Shown: positions 25,983-35,371, counted from the first letter of the stretch. The stretch is 64,000 bases of DNA from Salinispora fenicalii (GCF_000514815.1 NZ_AZWQ01000015.1:70652-134651), one strand, 5' to 3'. The notes: generated by a model from the letters alone, not told the origin. A program made the numbers and translations.

Positions 25983-27085
25983 ACCGGCCCACGCCGGTCT
26001 CGGCTCGGCTGCCGGAGTTCACCTGGGACGCCCTGGAGGCCGCGGCCGCGCTGGCCGCAGCGCACCCCGGGGGCCTGATCAACCTCTCCATCGGTACGCC
26101 GGTTGACCCGGTGCCGCCGTCGATCCGGCAGGCGCTGGCGGACGCGTCGGATGCCCCCGGGTACCCGTTGACCGCCGGCTCGCCGGAACTGCGGGCCGCG
26201 ATGGTGGCCTGGGCGGCCCGTGCCTGCGGCGCCGACCCGGAGGGGCTTGGCGTGCTTCCGGTGGTCGGGTCGAAGGAACTGGTCGCCTGGTTGCCCACGC
26301 TGCTCGGGATCGGGCCGCAAGACGTGGTCGTGGTGCCGTCGGTCGCGTACCCGACCTACGAGGACGGGGCACGGCTCGCCGGGGCGACCGTCGTACGGGC
26401 TGATTCGTTGACTGCCCTCGGTCCGACTCCCCGGGTCCGCCTGGTCTGGGTGAACTCGCCCGGAAACCCGACGGGGCGGGTGCTGCCCGCACCCCACCTG
26501 CGCAAGGTGGTCGACTGGGCCCGAGAACGCGGTGCGGTCGTCGCCAGTGACGAGTGTTACCTGCCGCTGGGCTGGGAGGCCGAGCCGGTCTCGGTGCTGT
26601 CGTCGCAGGTCTGCGGCGACTCCTACGACAGCGTCCTGGCGGTGCACTCGCTGTCCAAGCGTTCCAACCTTGCCGGCTACCGGGCCGGCTTTGTGGCTGG
26701 TGACTCGACGCTCGTCGCCGAACTACTCAAGGTGCGCAAGCACGCTGGGATGATCATGCCAGCGCCGGTGCAGGCCGCGATGGTGACCGCCCTTCAGGAC
26801 GAGCGGGACGCTACCGAGCAGCGGGAACGCTACCGGGCGCGACGGGCCGTGCTGCGCGCCGCGTTCACCGCCGCCGGGTTCACCGTCGAGCACTCGGAAG
26901 CCGGCCTCTATCTGTGGCTGACCCGGGACGAGGACTGCTGGGCGACGGTCGACTGGTTGGCCCGGCGGGGCATCCTGGTGGCGGCGGGCGCCCTCTACGG
27001 GCGTACCGGCACCCGCCATGTCCGCGTGGCGTTGACCGCGTCCGACCAGCACGTGGCGGCGGTCGCCGACCGGTTGGCCGGCTGA
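25979..27085 (+). CDS. dapC: Succinyldiaminopimelate aminotransferase
   Basis: A 368-aa PLP enzyme of the succinylase DAP/lysine pathway, converting N-succinyl-2-amino-6-oxopimelate to N-succinyl-L,L-DAP. Fold type I marks: [16 protein letters not shown], a [10 protein letters not shown] loop, [12 protein letters not shown], the PLP lysine in [16 protein letters not shown] and a C-terminal RVALTA segment with the substrate Arg. No ATG, GTG or TTG fits the N-terminus. A CTG at 25979 forms a 4-bp CTGA overlap with the ferredoxin stop and has GGAGAGG 5 nt upstream, so CTG initiation is proposed. Confidence 0.9.
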   Translation: MNRPTPVSARLPEFTWDALEAAAALAAAHPGGLINLSIGTPVDPVPPSIRQALADASDAPGYPLTAGSPELRAAMVAWAARACGADPEGLGVLPVVGSKELVAWLPTLLGIGPQDVVVVPSVAYPTYEDGARLAGATVVRADSLTALGPTPRVRLVWVNSPGNPTGRVLPAPHLRKVVDWARERGAVVASDECYLPLGWEAEPVSVLSSQVCGDSYDSVLAVHSLSKRSNLAGYRAGFVAGDSTLVAELLKVRKHAGMIMPAPVQAAMVTALQDERDATEQRERYRARRAVLRAAFTAAGFTVEHSEAGLYLWLTRDEDCWATVDWLARRGILVAAGALYGRTGTRHVRVALTASDQHVAAVADRLAG

Positions 27086-27093
27086 GAGCGGCG

Positions 27094-28143
27094 GTGTCGA
27101 CCGTGACCGACGTTGGGACCACCGCGGCCGGGGCGGCGTACCGCGGGGTCCGGGCCGCGGTCGTGGGGACCGGTCTGATCGGGGGGTCCATCCTGCTTCG
27201 GCTCCGCGACGCCGGGCTGGACGTCACCGGTTGGGATCCGGACCGGACGACCCGGGACCAGGCGCGCGAGCGGGGAATGTCGGTCCCGGAGACCGTCGAG
27301 GCGGCGGTCGCCGGACGAGAACTGGTCTTCTTGTGCGGACCGCTACCGACCCTGCCGGCCACCCTGTCGGCGGTCGCCGCGGCCAGTGGGCCCGACTGCG
27401 TCCTCACCGACGTGGGTAGCGCCAAGGCCGAGGTGGCCGCGGCGGCGACCCGGCAGGGCCTGCTCCACCGGTTCGTGCCGGGGCACCCGATGGCGGGCGC
27501 CGAGTTCGCCGGGCTCGCGGCGGCCGGACCGGCGCTCCTCGACGGCGCCGCGTGGGTGTTGTGTCCGGGGCCGGCGACGGCCCCGTTCCGCTGGCTTACC
27601 GGGCTGCTCCTGGCCGTGTTCGGGGCTCGGGTGGTGCCGCTGGCCGCGGCGGAGCACGACCGAGCCGCCGCCCTCGCGTCGCACGTGCCGCACCTGCTCG
27701 CCGGGGCGCTCGCCGGGGCGACCCGGCGGGCAGCCGCACCGGACGCCGTTCTCGCCCTCGCCGCCGGCAGCTTCCGCGACGGCACCCGGGTCGCGGCCAC
27801 TCCGGCGGCGCGGACGGTCAACCTGCTGCTCGGCAACCGGGACGAGGTGCTGCGGGAACTGGCCGGAGTGCGGGCGTACCTGGATGATCTGGCCGAGGCC
27901 CTGCGCTCCGGAGACCGGGAGCGGCTTACCGCGCGCTACGCCGAGGCGGGGGCGATCCGACGACTGCTGTCCGATCGGGCGTACACCACCCAGGTCCGGG
28001 AATTCCCGGTCGGCGGGGACCACACCGCGGAGGTCGGCTGGCTTCGGGAGGTCGGCGCGGCCGGTGGCTATCTGGGTGGCTGCCAGGTGCGCGAGGGCCA
28101 GGTCCGCTACACCGTGGGACTGCCGTGGCCCGGTCGGGCGTGA
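27094..28143 (+). CDS. tyrA: Prephenate dehydrogenase
   Basis: A 349-aa NAD(P)-dependent enzyme of tyrosine synthesis. The Rossmann motif VVGTGLIGGSILLRL is near residue 22, DVGSAKAEV and VPGHPMAGAEFAGL form the substrate pocket with the catalytic His, and the C-terminal dimerisation helices include FRDGTRVAATPAAR and LLLGNRDEVLREL. GTG 27094 (VSTVTDVG) lies 8 bp after the dapC stop, with GAGAG upstream; a GTG three codons later is possible. It probably forms one operon with fdxC and dapC. Confidence 0.92.
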   Translation: MSTVTDVGTTAAGAAYRGVRAAVVGTGLIGGSILLRLRDAGLDVTGWDPDRTTRDQARERGMSVPETVEAAVAGRELVFLCGPLPTLPATLSAVAAASGPDCVLTDVGSAKAEVAAAATRQGLLHRFVPGHPMAGAEFAGLAAAGPALLDGAAWVLCPGPATAPFRWLTGLLLAVFGARVVPLAAAEHDRAAALASHVPHLLAGALAGATRRAAAPDAVLALAAGSFRDGTRVAATPAARTVNLLLGNRDEVLRELAGVRAYLDDLAEALRSGDRERLTARYAEAGAIRRLLSDRAYTTQVREFPVGGDHTAEVGWLREVGAAGGYLGGCQVREGQVRYTVGLPWPGRA

Positions 28144-28210
28144 CGACCGACTCGGTCGGGCGTGACGTGCGACCGGGCCAGGTGTGACGTGTCGCCTGGT
28201 CGGGCGTGAC
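28132..28210 (+). repeat. Three copies of a 13-bp direct repeat
   Basis: GGTCGGGCGTGAC occurs at 28132-28144, 28154-28166 and 28198-28210; a diverged copy (CCAGGTGTGAC) lies between the second and third. The first spans the tyrA stop codon, so the array may have grown from the gene's 3' end. Confidence 0.7.
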
Positions 28211-28261
28211 GCGCGGCCCGACGGGCCTGCCGGCGCGGTTGACCGCCGCTAGGGTGTGCAC

Positions 28262-28900
28262 ATGGTGGCTGGACCGGTGGTGGCGGTTCGCGGGGAGTCC
28301 TTTCGGGAGGTCGCGCCGGAGCGGGCCCGGTTCGCCGTGGTGGTGATGGCCCGGGACCGGGACCGGGAGACCACGCTGAGCCGGCTGGCCGAGCGGGCCG
28401 CCGCGGTCCGGGTGCTCCTCGACGGGTATGGCCCGATGATTGAGCGGCGGGAGACCGGCGAGCTGCGGGTCTCCCCGGAGCTGCGCCGCTCCGGGGAGCG
28501 GGTGCGCGCCTATCACGGCAGCGTGCGCACCACCGTCACGGTTACCGACTTCACCACCCTGGGCGAGTTGATGCTGCGCCTCGCTGACCAGGACCAGGTC
28601 GAGGTGTCGGGGCCGTGGTGGTCGCTGCGTCCGGACAGCCCGGTCTACCGTGAGGCCCGACAGGCGGCGATCGCCGACGCGTTGCGGCGGGCCCACGAGT
28701 ACGCGGAGGCCCTCGGCGCCCGGGTGACCGCGTTGGTCGAGCTCGCCGACGCTGGCGTCGATCGACCATCGGCGTTGGCCGCCATGTCCTACTCGGCTAC
28801 CGCCGAGCGGGTGCCCGAGCTCGATCTGGACCCGCAACCCCAATCGGTGCAGGCGGTGGTGCAGGCACGGTTCACGATCAGCGAACCGGTCCTCAGCTGA
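28262..28900 (+). CDS. SIMPL-domain (DUF541) protein
   Basis: A 212-aa protein covering one SIMPL/DUF541 domain: VVAVRGESFREVAPERARF at the start, a central YHGSVRTTVTVTDFTTLGEL and YREARQAAIADALRRAHEYAEALGA near the end are characteristic. Members are often periplasmic or oxidative-stress related, but this one has no signal peptide, so it is probably cytosolic. TAGGGT (28250-28255) lies 6 nt before the ATG, implying a leaderless mRNA. The stop overlaps the kinase start (TGATG). Confidence 0.85.
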   Translation: MVAGPVVAVRGESFREVAPERARFAVVVMARDRDRETTLSRLAERAAAVRVLLDGYGPMIERRETGELRVSPELRRSGERVRAYHGSVRTTVTVTDFTTLGELMLRLADQDQVEVSGPWWSLRPDSPVYREARQAAIADALRRAHEYAEALGARVTALVELADAGVDRPSALAAMSYSATAERVPELDLDPQPQSVQAVVQARFTISEPVLS

Positions 28901-29547
28901 TGGGGCCGGCCCGAGTGGTACCTGTTGTCGAGTTGGTGGCGCGCGCCCGCGCGCTCGCCGATATCGGCTCCCGTCAGTTGCTGGGCATCGTCGGTGCTCC
29001 TGGCGCGGGCAAGTCCACCCTGGCCGCGCAGATCGTCGCCGCCGTCGGGCCGGCGGCCCGGCTGGTGTCGATGGACGGGTTCCACCTTGCGCAAGCCGAG
29101 CTTGTCCGGTTGGGCCGGGCGGAGCGGAAGGGCGCCGCGAACACGTTCGACGCCAACGGCTACGTCTCGCTGCTGCGTCGGCTGCGGCGTCCGGAGCCCA
29201 CCTCGGTCTACGCGCCGGAGTTCCGGCGGGAGCTGGAAGAGCCGGTGGCCGGGGCGGTCGAGGTGCCGCCGGAGGTCCGGTTGGTGGTTACCGAGGGCAA
29301 CTACCTGCTGCTGCCGGATTGGCCGTGGGAGGAGGTCCGGTCGCTGCTGCACGAGGCATGGTTTCTGGATCTCGATGCGGAGCAGCGGCTGCGTCGGCTG
29401 ACGGCCCGGCACGAGGCGTACGGGCGCTCGCCCGCCCAGGCCCGGGCCTGGGCGCACGGCACCGATGAGGTCAACGCTGCGCTGGTGGCGAGCACGGCGC
29501 ACCGGGCGGACCTGGTACTGCGCCTCGCCGAGCCACCGCCTGACTGA
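28900..29547 (+). CDS. Nucleoside/nucleotide kinase family P-loop protein
   Basis: A 215-aa P-loop kinase of the uridine kinase/phosphoribulokinase-like group. Walker A is GAPGAGKST with Lys38; LVSMDGFHLAQAEL is the typical DGF/H substrate region; VTEGNYLLLPDWPW is the second motif, and LTARHEAYGRSPAQARAW is the lid. Related proteins phosphorylate sugars or nucleosides; the actual substrate is unknown. Its ATG overlaps the SIMPL stop by one base, so the two genes are coupled. Confidence 0.85.
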   Translation: MGPARVVPVVELVARARALADIGSRQLLGIVGAPGAGKSTLAAQIVAAVGPAARLVSMDGFHLAQAELVRLGRAERKGAANTFDANGYVSLLRRLRRPEPTSVYAPEFRRELEEPVAGAVEVPPEVRLVVTEGNYLLLPDWPWEEVRSLLHEAWFLDLDAEQRLRRLTARHEAYGRSPAQARAWAHGTDEVNAALVASTAHRADLVLRLAEPPPD

Positions 29548-29776
29548 GTCGCCATACGACTGTGGCGTGGCGGGCCGGCCGCTCGCCGCTGTCCCGTAGC
29601 TGAGCTGCGAGTCATCGTCGAAACGGGCCTGTCCGGCGATGGCATCAGCGCTCGTGACGATTCCCAAGTGTGGATAGAACGTTATCTGCCGGATGCCGGG
29701 CCGTGCGCTTGGGAATGCAATTCTGCGCCTTGTCAATGCGACTCCCGTAGATGTAACGCTCGACGAGGAGGCCCCG

Positions 29777-32700
29777 TTGCACCGGAGAAGAATTACGGCC
29801 GTCATCGGCCTCGTGCTCACGCTGGCGTTGACCGCGCCGACCGCAGCTCCTGCCGCGCCGACCGCCGCTCCTGCCGCGCCGACCGCCGCTCCTGCCGCGC
29901 CGACCGCCGCTTCCGCCGGCACGGCGGAAGCCCCGAAGGCCGAGCCCAACCGGCTACACACCGTTACTTTGATCACCGGGGACCGAGTCACGGTGACCGC
30001 CACCGGCAACACCGAGGTACGTCCCGGCCCGGGCCGGGAGAATATGCGCTTCCTGATCGGCCACGGGCGCAGCGGCCAGCTCTCCGTGGTACCACAGGAC
30101 GCGGTCGGGCTGATTCAGACAGATCGGGTCGACCGTCGGCTCTTCGACGTCACCGGGCTGATCGCCGCTGGCTACGACGATGCCCGTCGAGACACGCTGC
30201 CGCTGCTCGTGTCGTACCCGGACGTCCCGGGCAGTCGCCGTGCGGTCGTGCCGGCCGGCGCGCGGGTGACCCGCGACCTGCCGGCGATCAACGGCGCCGC
30301 GGTGACCGTCGGCAAGTCCGAAGCCGCCGCGATTTGGTCCGCGCTCAACGCGGATGTGGCCGACGTCCGGTTCGGCGCAGAAGAGGGCGTCGAGCGGCTC
30401 TGGCTCGACGGTCGTCGCACGATCAATCTCGACCACAGCGTCGGCCAGATCGGGGCTCCCGCCGCCTGGTCGGCGGGCCTCACCGGGACCGGGGTGACCG
30501 TGGCGGTGCTGGACACCGGCATCGATGCCACCCATCCGGACTTGATCGGCAAGATCGCTGCGGCGCGCAACTTCGCCGGGACGCCCGATGCCCGCGACAC
30601 GGTGGGGCACGGTACCCACGTCGCCGCGACCATCGCCGGCAGCGGTGTCGCTTCCGAGGGCCGGTTCAAGGGCGTGGCACCCGACGCGACGCTGCTCGAC
30701 GCCAAGGTTTGCCAGGAGGTCGGCTGTCCCGAGTCGGCCATCCTGGCTGGCATGCAGTGGGCCGCGGTCGACCACCAAGCTGACGTGGTCAACATGAGTC
30801 TGGGCGGGCCGGACGGCCCAGAGATCGACCCGCTGGAGGAGGCGGTCGCAGCTCTGACGGCGCAGACCGGCGCGCTCTTCGTGATCTCGGCCGGCAACGC
30901 CGGCGGAGACGGTACGGTGGGCTCTCCAGCCAGTACGGACGCCGCCCTGGCTGTCGGCGCGGTCGACCGGGAGGACGAACTCGCCGACTTCAGCAGCCGG
31001 GGGCCGCGAGCAGGTGACGACGCGCTGAAGCCCGACATCACCGCCCCCGGGGTCGACATTGTCGCCGCTCGTTCGGCCCAGGGTTTCATCGGTGAACCGG
31101 TAGGGGAGCACTACACCCGGCTCTCCGGTACCTCAATGGCCGCCCCGCACGTGGCCGGTGCGGCGGCGCTGCTCGCCCAACAGCATCCGGACTGGACGGC
31201 GGAGCAGCTCAAGTCGACGCTGATGGCGGCCGCCCGGCCGCATCCGGCGCAGACCGCGTACCAGCAGGGAGCCGGGCGGGTCGACCTGACCCGGGCGATC
31301 GAGCAGACGGTGACCAGCGATCCGGTCAGCGTCTCCTTCGGCCGGGTCCGCTGGCCACACGACGACGACCAGCCGGTTACCCGTACCGTCTCCTGGCGCA
31401 ACTCGGGATCCAGCCCGGTCGCGCTCGATCTCACGGTCGAGGCGGCCGGCCCCGGCGGCCAACCGGCACCCGCCGGCATGTTCACGCTCGGTACGGATCG
31501 GATCACCATCCCGGCCGGCGGTCGGGCCGAGACCACCGTCACCGTGGACACCCGGCTGGGCGACGTCGACGGCTACTGGACGGGTCGGGTGCTGGCTCGC
31601 GCCGGCGACACCGTGGCGGTCACCCCGTTGGCGGTGAACCGTGAGGTGGAGAGCTACGACCTCACCCTGACCCACCGGGATCGGGCCGGAGCGGCGGCGA
31701 CGGAGTACTGGACCAGCCTGGTCGGGCTGGATTCGTTCAGCTATTGGCCTGCCTACGACGCCGACGGGACGGTGGAGGTGCGGCTTCCGAAGGGCCGGTA
31801 CGGGCTGAAGTCGACGATCTTCGAGCCGGCCGGGGAGGAGCCCGTCGGCGCCACCGATCTGGTCGCGCCGGAGCTGATGATCGACCGTGACCGAGCCATC
31901 ACCGTGGACGCGCGGACCGCGAAGCCGATCCGGGTAACCGTCCCCCGGCGGGACGCGACGCCGGCCGTGGTCGGCATCAGCTCGTCCTTCTACAACGCCG
32001 ACGGCGACTCCGTCAACCTCTCCCTGCGGGCGGCCGACTTCGACGACATCACCGTCGGTCAGATCGGGAACGGCAGCGTCTCCGACGAGATATTCGCCGC
32101 CACCATCAGTAGTCAGTGGGCCGATCTGGAGGCGGCACACAGCCCTTACCTGTACGCGCTCAGTGAGACGATCCCGGGACGGGCGCCCACCGGCTTCGTC
32201 CGGGACTATCGCAAGGGCGACCTCGCCACCGTGCAGCACCGGTTCCACGGTGGCTACGAGGGGATGGTCGCGGAGCGGTACGTCGTGGCCACACTGGAGC
32301 ACCCCATCCTCGGGGCACTCGTCAGGCTGCCCACCACGGTGCCCGGCCAACGGGTCGAGTACTACAACACCAGGGGGGTGCGCTGGAGCGCCGTGATCAA
32401 TTTTGACGCACCGGACCCGAAGGCGGCGTGGCAGGAGCCGACGGCCTGGCTGGCGTCCGAGCCGACAACGTACCGGGCCGGCCAAGTCACCCGGGAAACC
32501 TGGAACCAGGCGCCGCACGGGCCGTCCTTCCCCGTGCTGACCGTGGACGACCCGGCGGACGTCCTTCACGTGAGCCGGTTTGGCGACACCATTCACGCCG
32601 GTGTCCCGCTCTTCAGCGACGCCGCCGGCCACCGCGGCAACTCTCTGGAAGAGAGCGAGCGGATGCGGTTGTGGCGCGACGGGGAGTTGGTCGGCGAGTC

Positions 32701-33181
32701 GGAGGTGGCTCGTTTGGGCGAGTTCCCGGTGCCGCCGGCCGAGGCGGACTACCGGCTGACCGTCGAGGCGACTCGCAGCCTCACCGACCTCAGCACCGAG
32801 GTGGAGTCCACCTGGACCTTCCGTTCGGAACACGAGGCCGGTCCGGAACCGGTCCGGCTACCGCTGTCGTCGATCCGGTTCAACCCGCCGCTGGCCGCCG
32901 ACAACAGTGCCCGCGCCGGTCGGCTGCTGCCGATCCCGGTCGAGGTGCGGCGCCAAACCGGTGCGGGCACCGCGACCGTCGCGAAGCTGACCGTTGACGC
33001 CTCGTACGACGGCGGGAAGACGTGGCGCACGGCACCCGTACGGCGTACGGGCGACGGCTGGACCGCCCTGGTCCGGCACCCCGACGAGGCACCGGGCCAC
33101 GTGTCGCTGCGGGCCAGCGCCCGGGACACCGAGGGGAACACGGTGAGTACGCGAATCCTGCAGGCGTACCGCCTGAGGTGA
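29777..33181 (+). CDS. Large secreted subtilisin-like (S8) serine protease
   Basis: A 1134-aa exported protease. The TTG at 29777 is preferred: GAGGAG lies 6-7 nt upstream and it opens a clean signal peptide (basic HRRR, then ITAVIGLVLTLALTA). A four-copy PTAAPAA repeat follows, then a pro-region, then the catalytic domain with Asp246 (VLDTGID), His278 (GHGTHVA) and Ser453 (GTSMAAP). About 650 further residues form beta-rich domains (for example VTRTVSWRNSGSSPVALDL) without a visible membrane anchor or LPxTG. The two ends of the pro-protein fit the streptomycete/Micromonospora S8 group. It is monocistronic with a terminator 3 bp after the stop. Confidence 0.93.
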   Translation: MHRRRITAVIGLVLTLALTAPTAAPAAPTAAPAAPTAAPAAPTAASAGTAEAPKAEPNRLHTVTLITGDRVTVTATGNTEVRPGPGRENMRFLIGHGRSGQLSVVPQDAVGLIQTDRVDRRLFDVTGLIAAGYDDARRDTLPLLVSYPDVPGSRRAVVPAGARVTRDLPAINGAAVTVGKSEAAAIWSALNADVADVRFGAEEGVERLWLDGRRTINLDHSVGQIGAPAAWSAGLTGTGVTVAVLDTGIDATHPDLIGKIAAARNFAGTPDARDTVGHGTHVAATIAGSGVASEGRFKGVAPDATLLDAKVCQEVGCPESAILAGMQWAAVDHQADVVNMSLGGPDGPEIDPLEEAVAALTAQTGALFVISAGNAGGDGTVGSPASTDAALAVGAVDREDELADFSSRGPRAGDDALKPDITAPGVDIVAARSAQGFIGEPVGEHYTRLSGTSMAAPHVAGAAALLAQQHPDWTAEQLKSTLMAAARPHPAQTAYQQGAGRVDLTRAIEQTVTSDPVSVSFGRVRWPHDDDQPVTRTVSWRNSGSSPVALDLTVEAAGPGGQPAPAGMFTLGTDRITIPAGGRAETTVTVDTRLGDVDGYWTGRVLARAGDTVAVTPLAVNREVESYDLTLTHRDRAGAAATEYWTSLVGLDSFSYWPAYDADGTVEVRLPKGRYGLKSTIFEPAGEEPVGATDLVAPELMIDRDRAITVDARTAKPIRVTVPRRDATPAVVGISSSFYNADGDSVNLSLRAADFDDITVGQIGNGSVSDEIFAATISSQWADLEAAHSPYLYALSETIPGRAPTGFVRDYRKGDLATVQHRFHGGYEGMVAERYVVATLEHPILGALVRLPTTVPGQRVEYYNTRGVRWSAVINFDAPDPKAAWQEPTAWLASEPTTYRAGQVTRETWNQAPHGPSFPVLTVDDPADVLHVSRFGDTIHAGVPLFSDAAGHRGNSLEESERMRLWRDGELVGESEVARLGEFPVPPAEADYRLTVEATRSLTDLSTEVESTWTFRSEHEAGPEPVRLPLSSIRFNPPLAADNSARAGRLLPIPVEVRRQTGAGTATVAKLTVDASYDGGKTWRTAPVRRTGDGWTALVRHPDEAPGHVSLRASARDTEGNTVSTRILQAYRLR
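29834..29917 (+). repeat. Four in-frame 21-bp repeats after the signal peptide
   Basis: Unit GCGCCGACCGCCGCTCCTGCC, four copies with only 1-2 base changes in the first and last, encoding (APTAAPA)4. It makes a Pro/Ala/Thr linker between the signal peptide and pro-region. Near-identity at DNA level suggests recent slippage expansion. Confidence 0.9.
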
Positions 33182-33184
33182 GCC

Positions 33185-33223
33185 GTGGGGCGGGTCCGCG
33201 GATCTCCCGCGGGCCCGCCCCAC
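33185..33223 (+). terminator. Terminator after the S8 protease gene
   Basis: GTGGGGCGGG pairs with CCCGCCCCAC, and the stem extends inward by 7 more pairs (one G-T) around a 5-nt loop. It lies 3 bases after the stop codon and also faces the convergent dapD gene. Confidence 0.8.
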
Positions 33224-33263
33224 GCCGTGCGGGTCAGGCCGCTCGCCGGGGGTGGTCAGCCGG

Positions 33264-34223
33264 TCAGTCGTTGGCGTGCAGCGCGGCGTTCAGCGCGATG
33301 CCCTGCCCGGTACGCGGCTTCGCCTCGAGCCCGCCGGTGACCGAGTTGCGCCAGAAGAGCAGACCGTCGACGCCGGACAGCTCGCGGGCCTTCACCACCC
33401 GACCGTCCGGCAGCGTGAGCTTGGAGCTGGCCGTGATGTAGCAGCCCGCCTCGACCACGCAGTCATCGCCGAGCGAGATGCCCACGCCCGCGTTCGCGCC
33501 GATCAAGCTCCGCTCGCCGATGCGGACCTTCTCGGTGCCGCCCCCGGAGAGGGTGCCCATGATCGAGGCGCCGCCACCGATGTCGGAGCCGTCCCCGATC
33601 ACCACGCCCTGCACGATGCGCCCCTCGACCATGGAGGCGCCGAGCGTGCCGGCGTTGAAGTTCACGAAGCCCTCATGCATCACGGTCGTGCCGGAGGCGA
33701 GGTGGGCGCCGATTCGGACTCGGTCCGCGTCGGCGATCCGGACCCCGGAGGGCACCACGTAGTCGGTCATCCGGGGGAACTTGTCCACCCCGTAGACGGT
33801 CAGGTGGCGGCCGGCGGACCGCTCGATGACCCGCAGCTCGTCCACCCGCTCCGGCGGGCAGGGCCCGGCCGAGGTCCAGGCGACGTTGGCCAGCTTGCCG
33901 AAGATGCCGTCGAGGTTGAGTTCGTTGGGCCGCACCAGCCGGTGCGAGAGGAGGTGCAGCCGGAGGTACGCGTCCGCGGCGTCCTTGATCGGGTCGGCCA
34001 GCGAGCCGAGTACGGTCACCAGCTGGACGGTCCGAAGACCCGGCAGCGCCCGGTCGCCGACCGCTCCCGGCGGCAGGTCGAGGACATCCGCCTCATCCTC
34101 GCCCGGGACCAGCGGCAGCTCGCCGAGACCTAGCTTGCCGGTCGGGTACCAGGTTTCGAGCACCTGGTCGTCAGCGGTTACGGTGGCCAGGCCGATGCCC
34201 CAGGCAGACTGCGTAGTGGTCAC
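33264..34223 (-). CDS. dapD: Tetrahydrodipicolinate N-succinyltransferase
   Basis: A 319-aa trimeric acyltransferase that succinylates tetrahydrodipicolinate in DAP/lysine synthesis. The N-terminal domain (WGIGLATVTADDQVLETWYP) is of the actinobacterial type. The left-handed beta-helix hexapeptide repeats are seen in RVRIGAHLASGTTVMHEGFV, GRIVQGVVIGDGSDIGGGAS and IGERSLIGANAGVGISLGDD. GTG 34223 (VTTTQSAWGIG) is set by a -10 box 7 nt upstream. It is divergent from dapE, with 24 bp between the starts. Confidence 0.95.
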   Translation of the reverse strand: MTTTQSAWGIGLATVTADDQVLETWYPTGKLGLGELPLVPGEDEADVLDLPPGAVGDRALPGLRTVQLVTVLGSLADPIKDAADAYLRLHLLSHRLVRPNELNLDGIFGKLANVAWTSAGPCPPERVDELRVIERSAGRHLTVYGVDKFPRMTDYVVPSGVRIADADRVRIGAHLASGTTVMHEGFVNFNAGTLGASMVEGRIVQGVVIGDGSDIGGGASIMGTLSGGGTEKVRIGERSLIGANAGVGISLGDDCVVEAGCYITASSKLTLPDGRVVKARELSGVDGLLFWRNSVTGGLEAKPRTGQGIALNAALHAND

Positions 34224-34230
34224 CTCTGTG

Positions 34231-34240
34231 ACGGTACCGT
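34231..34240. promoter_or_regulatory. Shared palindromic -10 for divergent dapD and dapE
   Basis: ACGGTACCGT is a perfect 10-bp palindrome containing TACCGT on both strands. On each strand the hexamer ends exactly 7 nt before the start codon: GTG 34223 (dapD) and ATG 34248 (dapE). The two -10 boxes overlap by two bases, so RNA polymerase cannot occupy both at once. Confidence 0.65.
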
Positions 34241-34247
34241 GCGGATT

Positions 34248-35321
34248 ATGAAGAACCCCCTGACCCCCGAGGTCCTCGCTGATCCGGTGGCCCTGACCCG
34301 CGCTCTGGTCGACATCGAGTCCGTCTCCCGGAACGAGAAGGCGATCGCCGACTGTGTCGAGGATGTGCTGCGCGAGGAGCCGCACCTGACCACCTATCGG
34401 TACGGCAACACCGTGATGGCCCGTACCAGCCTTGGCCGGGACCAGCGGGTGGTGCTCGCCGGTCACCTCGACACGGTCCCGATCAACAACAACTTTCCGG
34501 CTACCCTGCGCGGCGACCTGATGTACGGCTGCGGCACCTCGGACATGAAGAGCGGGGTCGCGTACGCGCTGCACCTCGCGGTGACCCTGACCGAGCCCCG
34601 GTACGACGTCACGTACTTCTTCTACGAGGCGGAGGAGATCGAGTCGACGTACAACGGTCTCTTCCTCGTCTCCGAGGCGCACCCGGAGTGGCTCGCGGCC
34701 GACTTCGCGCTGCTGCTGGAGCCGACGCACGGGATCGTCGAGGCGGGCTGCCAGGGCACCCTGCGGGCATCCGTCGGCACCAGCGGTGTCCGGGCGCACT
34801 CGGCACGCTCCTGGCACGGCGTTAACGCGATCCACGCCGCTGGGGAGGTGTTGCGCCGGCTTGAGGCGTACGAGGCCCGCCGGGTGACTGTCGATGGTTG
34901 CGAGTACCGCGAGGGTATGAACGCGGTGCGCATCAACGGCGGGGTCGCTGGCAACGTGGTGCCCGACCGCTGCACGGTCGAGGTCAACTACCGGTTCGCG
35001 CCGGACCGTAGTCCAGAGCAGGCCGAGGCGCATGTGCGGGAGGTGTTCGCCGACTTCGAGGTGGCGATCACCGACTTGGCGGCTGGGGCGATGCCGGGGC
35101 TGGAGGCGGCGCCGGCGCAGGAGTTCCTGGCCGCTGTCGGTACCGCACCGGTCGGCAAGCTGGGCTGGACGGATGTCGCCCGCTTCGCGGCGCTGGGCAC
35201 CCCGGCGCTGAACTTCGGCCCCGGGGACCCCAACCTCGCCCACCACCCGGACGAACACGTCGAGATTGGGAAGATCCGCGACGGTGCGGCCGTGCTGCGT
35301 CGCTGGCTCTCGGTCGCCTGA
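34248..35321 (+). CDS. dapE: Succinyl-diaminopimelate desuccinylase
   Basis: A 357-aa M20-family zinc hydrolase releasing succinate to give L,L-DAP. Metal-site motifs: VVLAGHLDTVP (His and the catalytic Asp), YGCGTSDMKSG (bridging Asp), FYEAEEIES (catalytic Glu and ligand Glu), and a C-terminal HHPDEHV His. The lid/dimerisation domain contains RASVGTSGVRAHSARSWHGVNAI. ATG 34248 is preferred over GTG 34239 because of the shared -10 box. Confidence 0.95.
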   Translation: MKNPLTPEVLADPVALTRALVDIESVSRNEKAIADCVEDVLREEPHLTTYRYGNTVMARTSLGRDQRVVLAGHLDTVPINNNFPATLRGDLMYGCGTSDMKSGVAYALHLAVTLTEPRYDVTYFFYEAEEIESTYNGLFLVSEAHPEWLAADFALLLEPTHGIVEAGCQGTLRASVGTSGVRAHSARSWHGVNAIHAAGEVLRRLEAYEARRVTVDGCEYREGMNAVRINGGVAGNVVPDRCTVEVNYRFAPDRSPEQAEAHVREVFADFEVAITDLAAGAMPGLEAAPAQEFLAAVGTAPVGKLGWTDVARFAALGTPALNFGPGDPNLAHHPDEHVEIGKIRDGAAVLRRWLSVA

Positions 35322-35371
35322 ACGGCCCTGCTCCCCCCGCCCGTCGGCATATCTCCACTACGGTTGCCTGC

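Noticed and set aside
28132..28210. Direct repeats after tyrA as an integration (attachment) site
   Set aside because: No integrase, tRNA end or mobile gene is near; short diverged repeats are better explained by local duplication.
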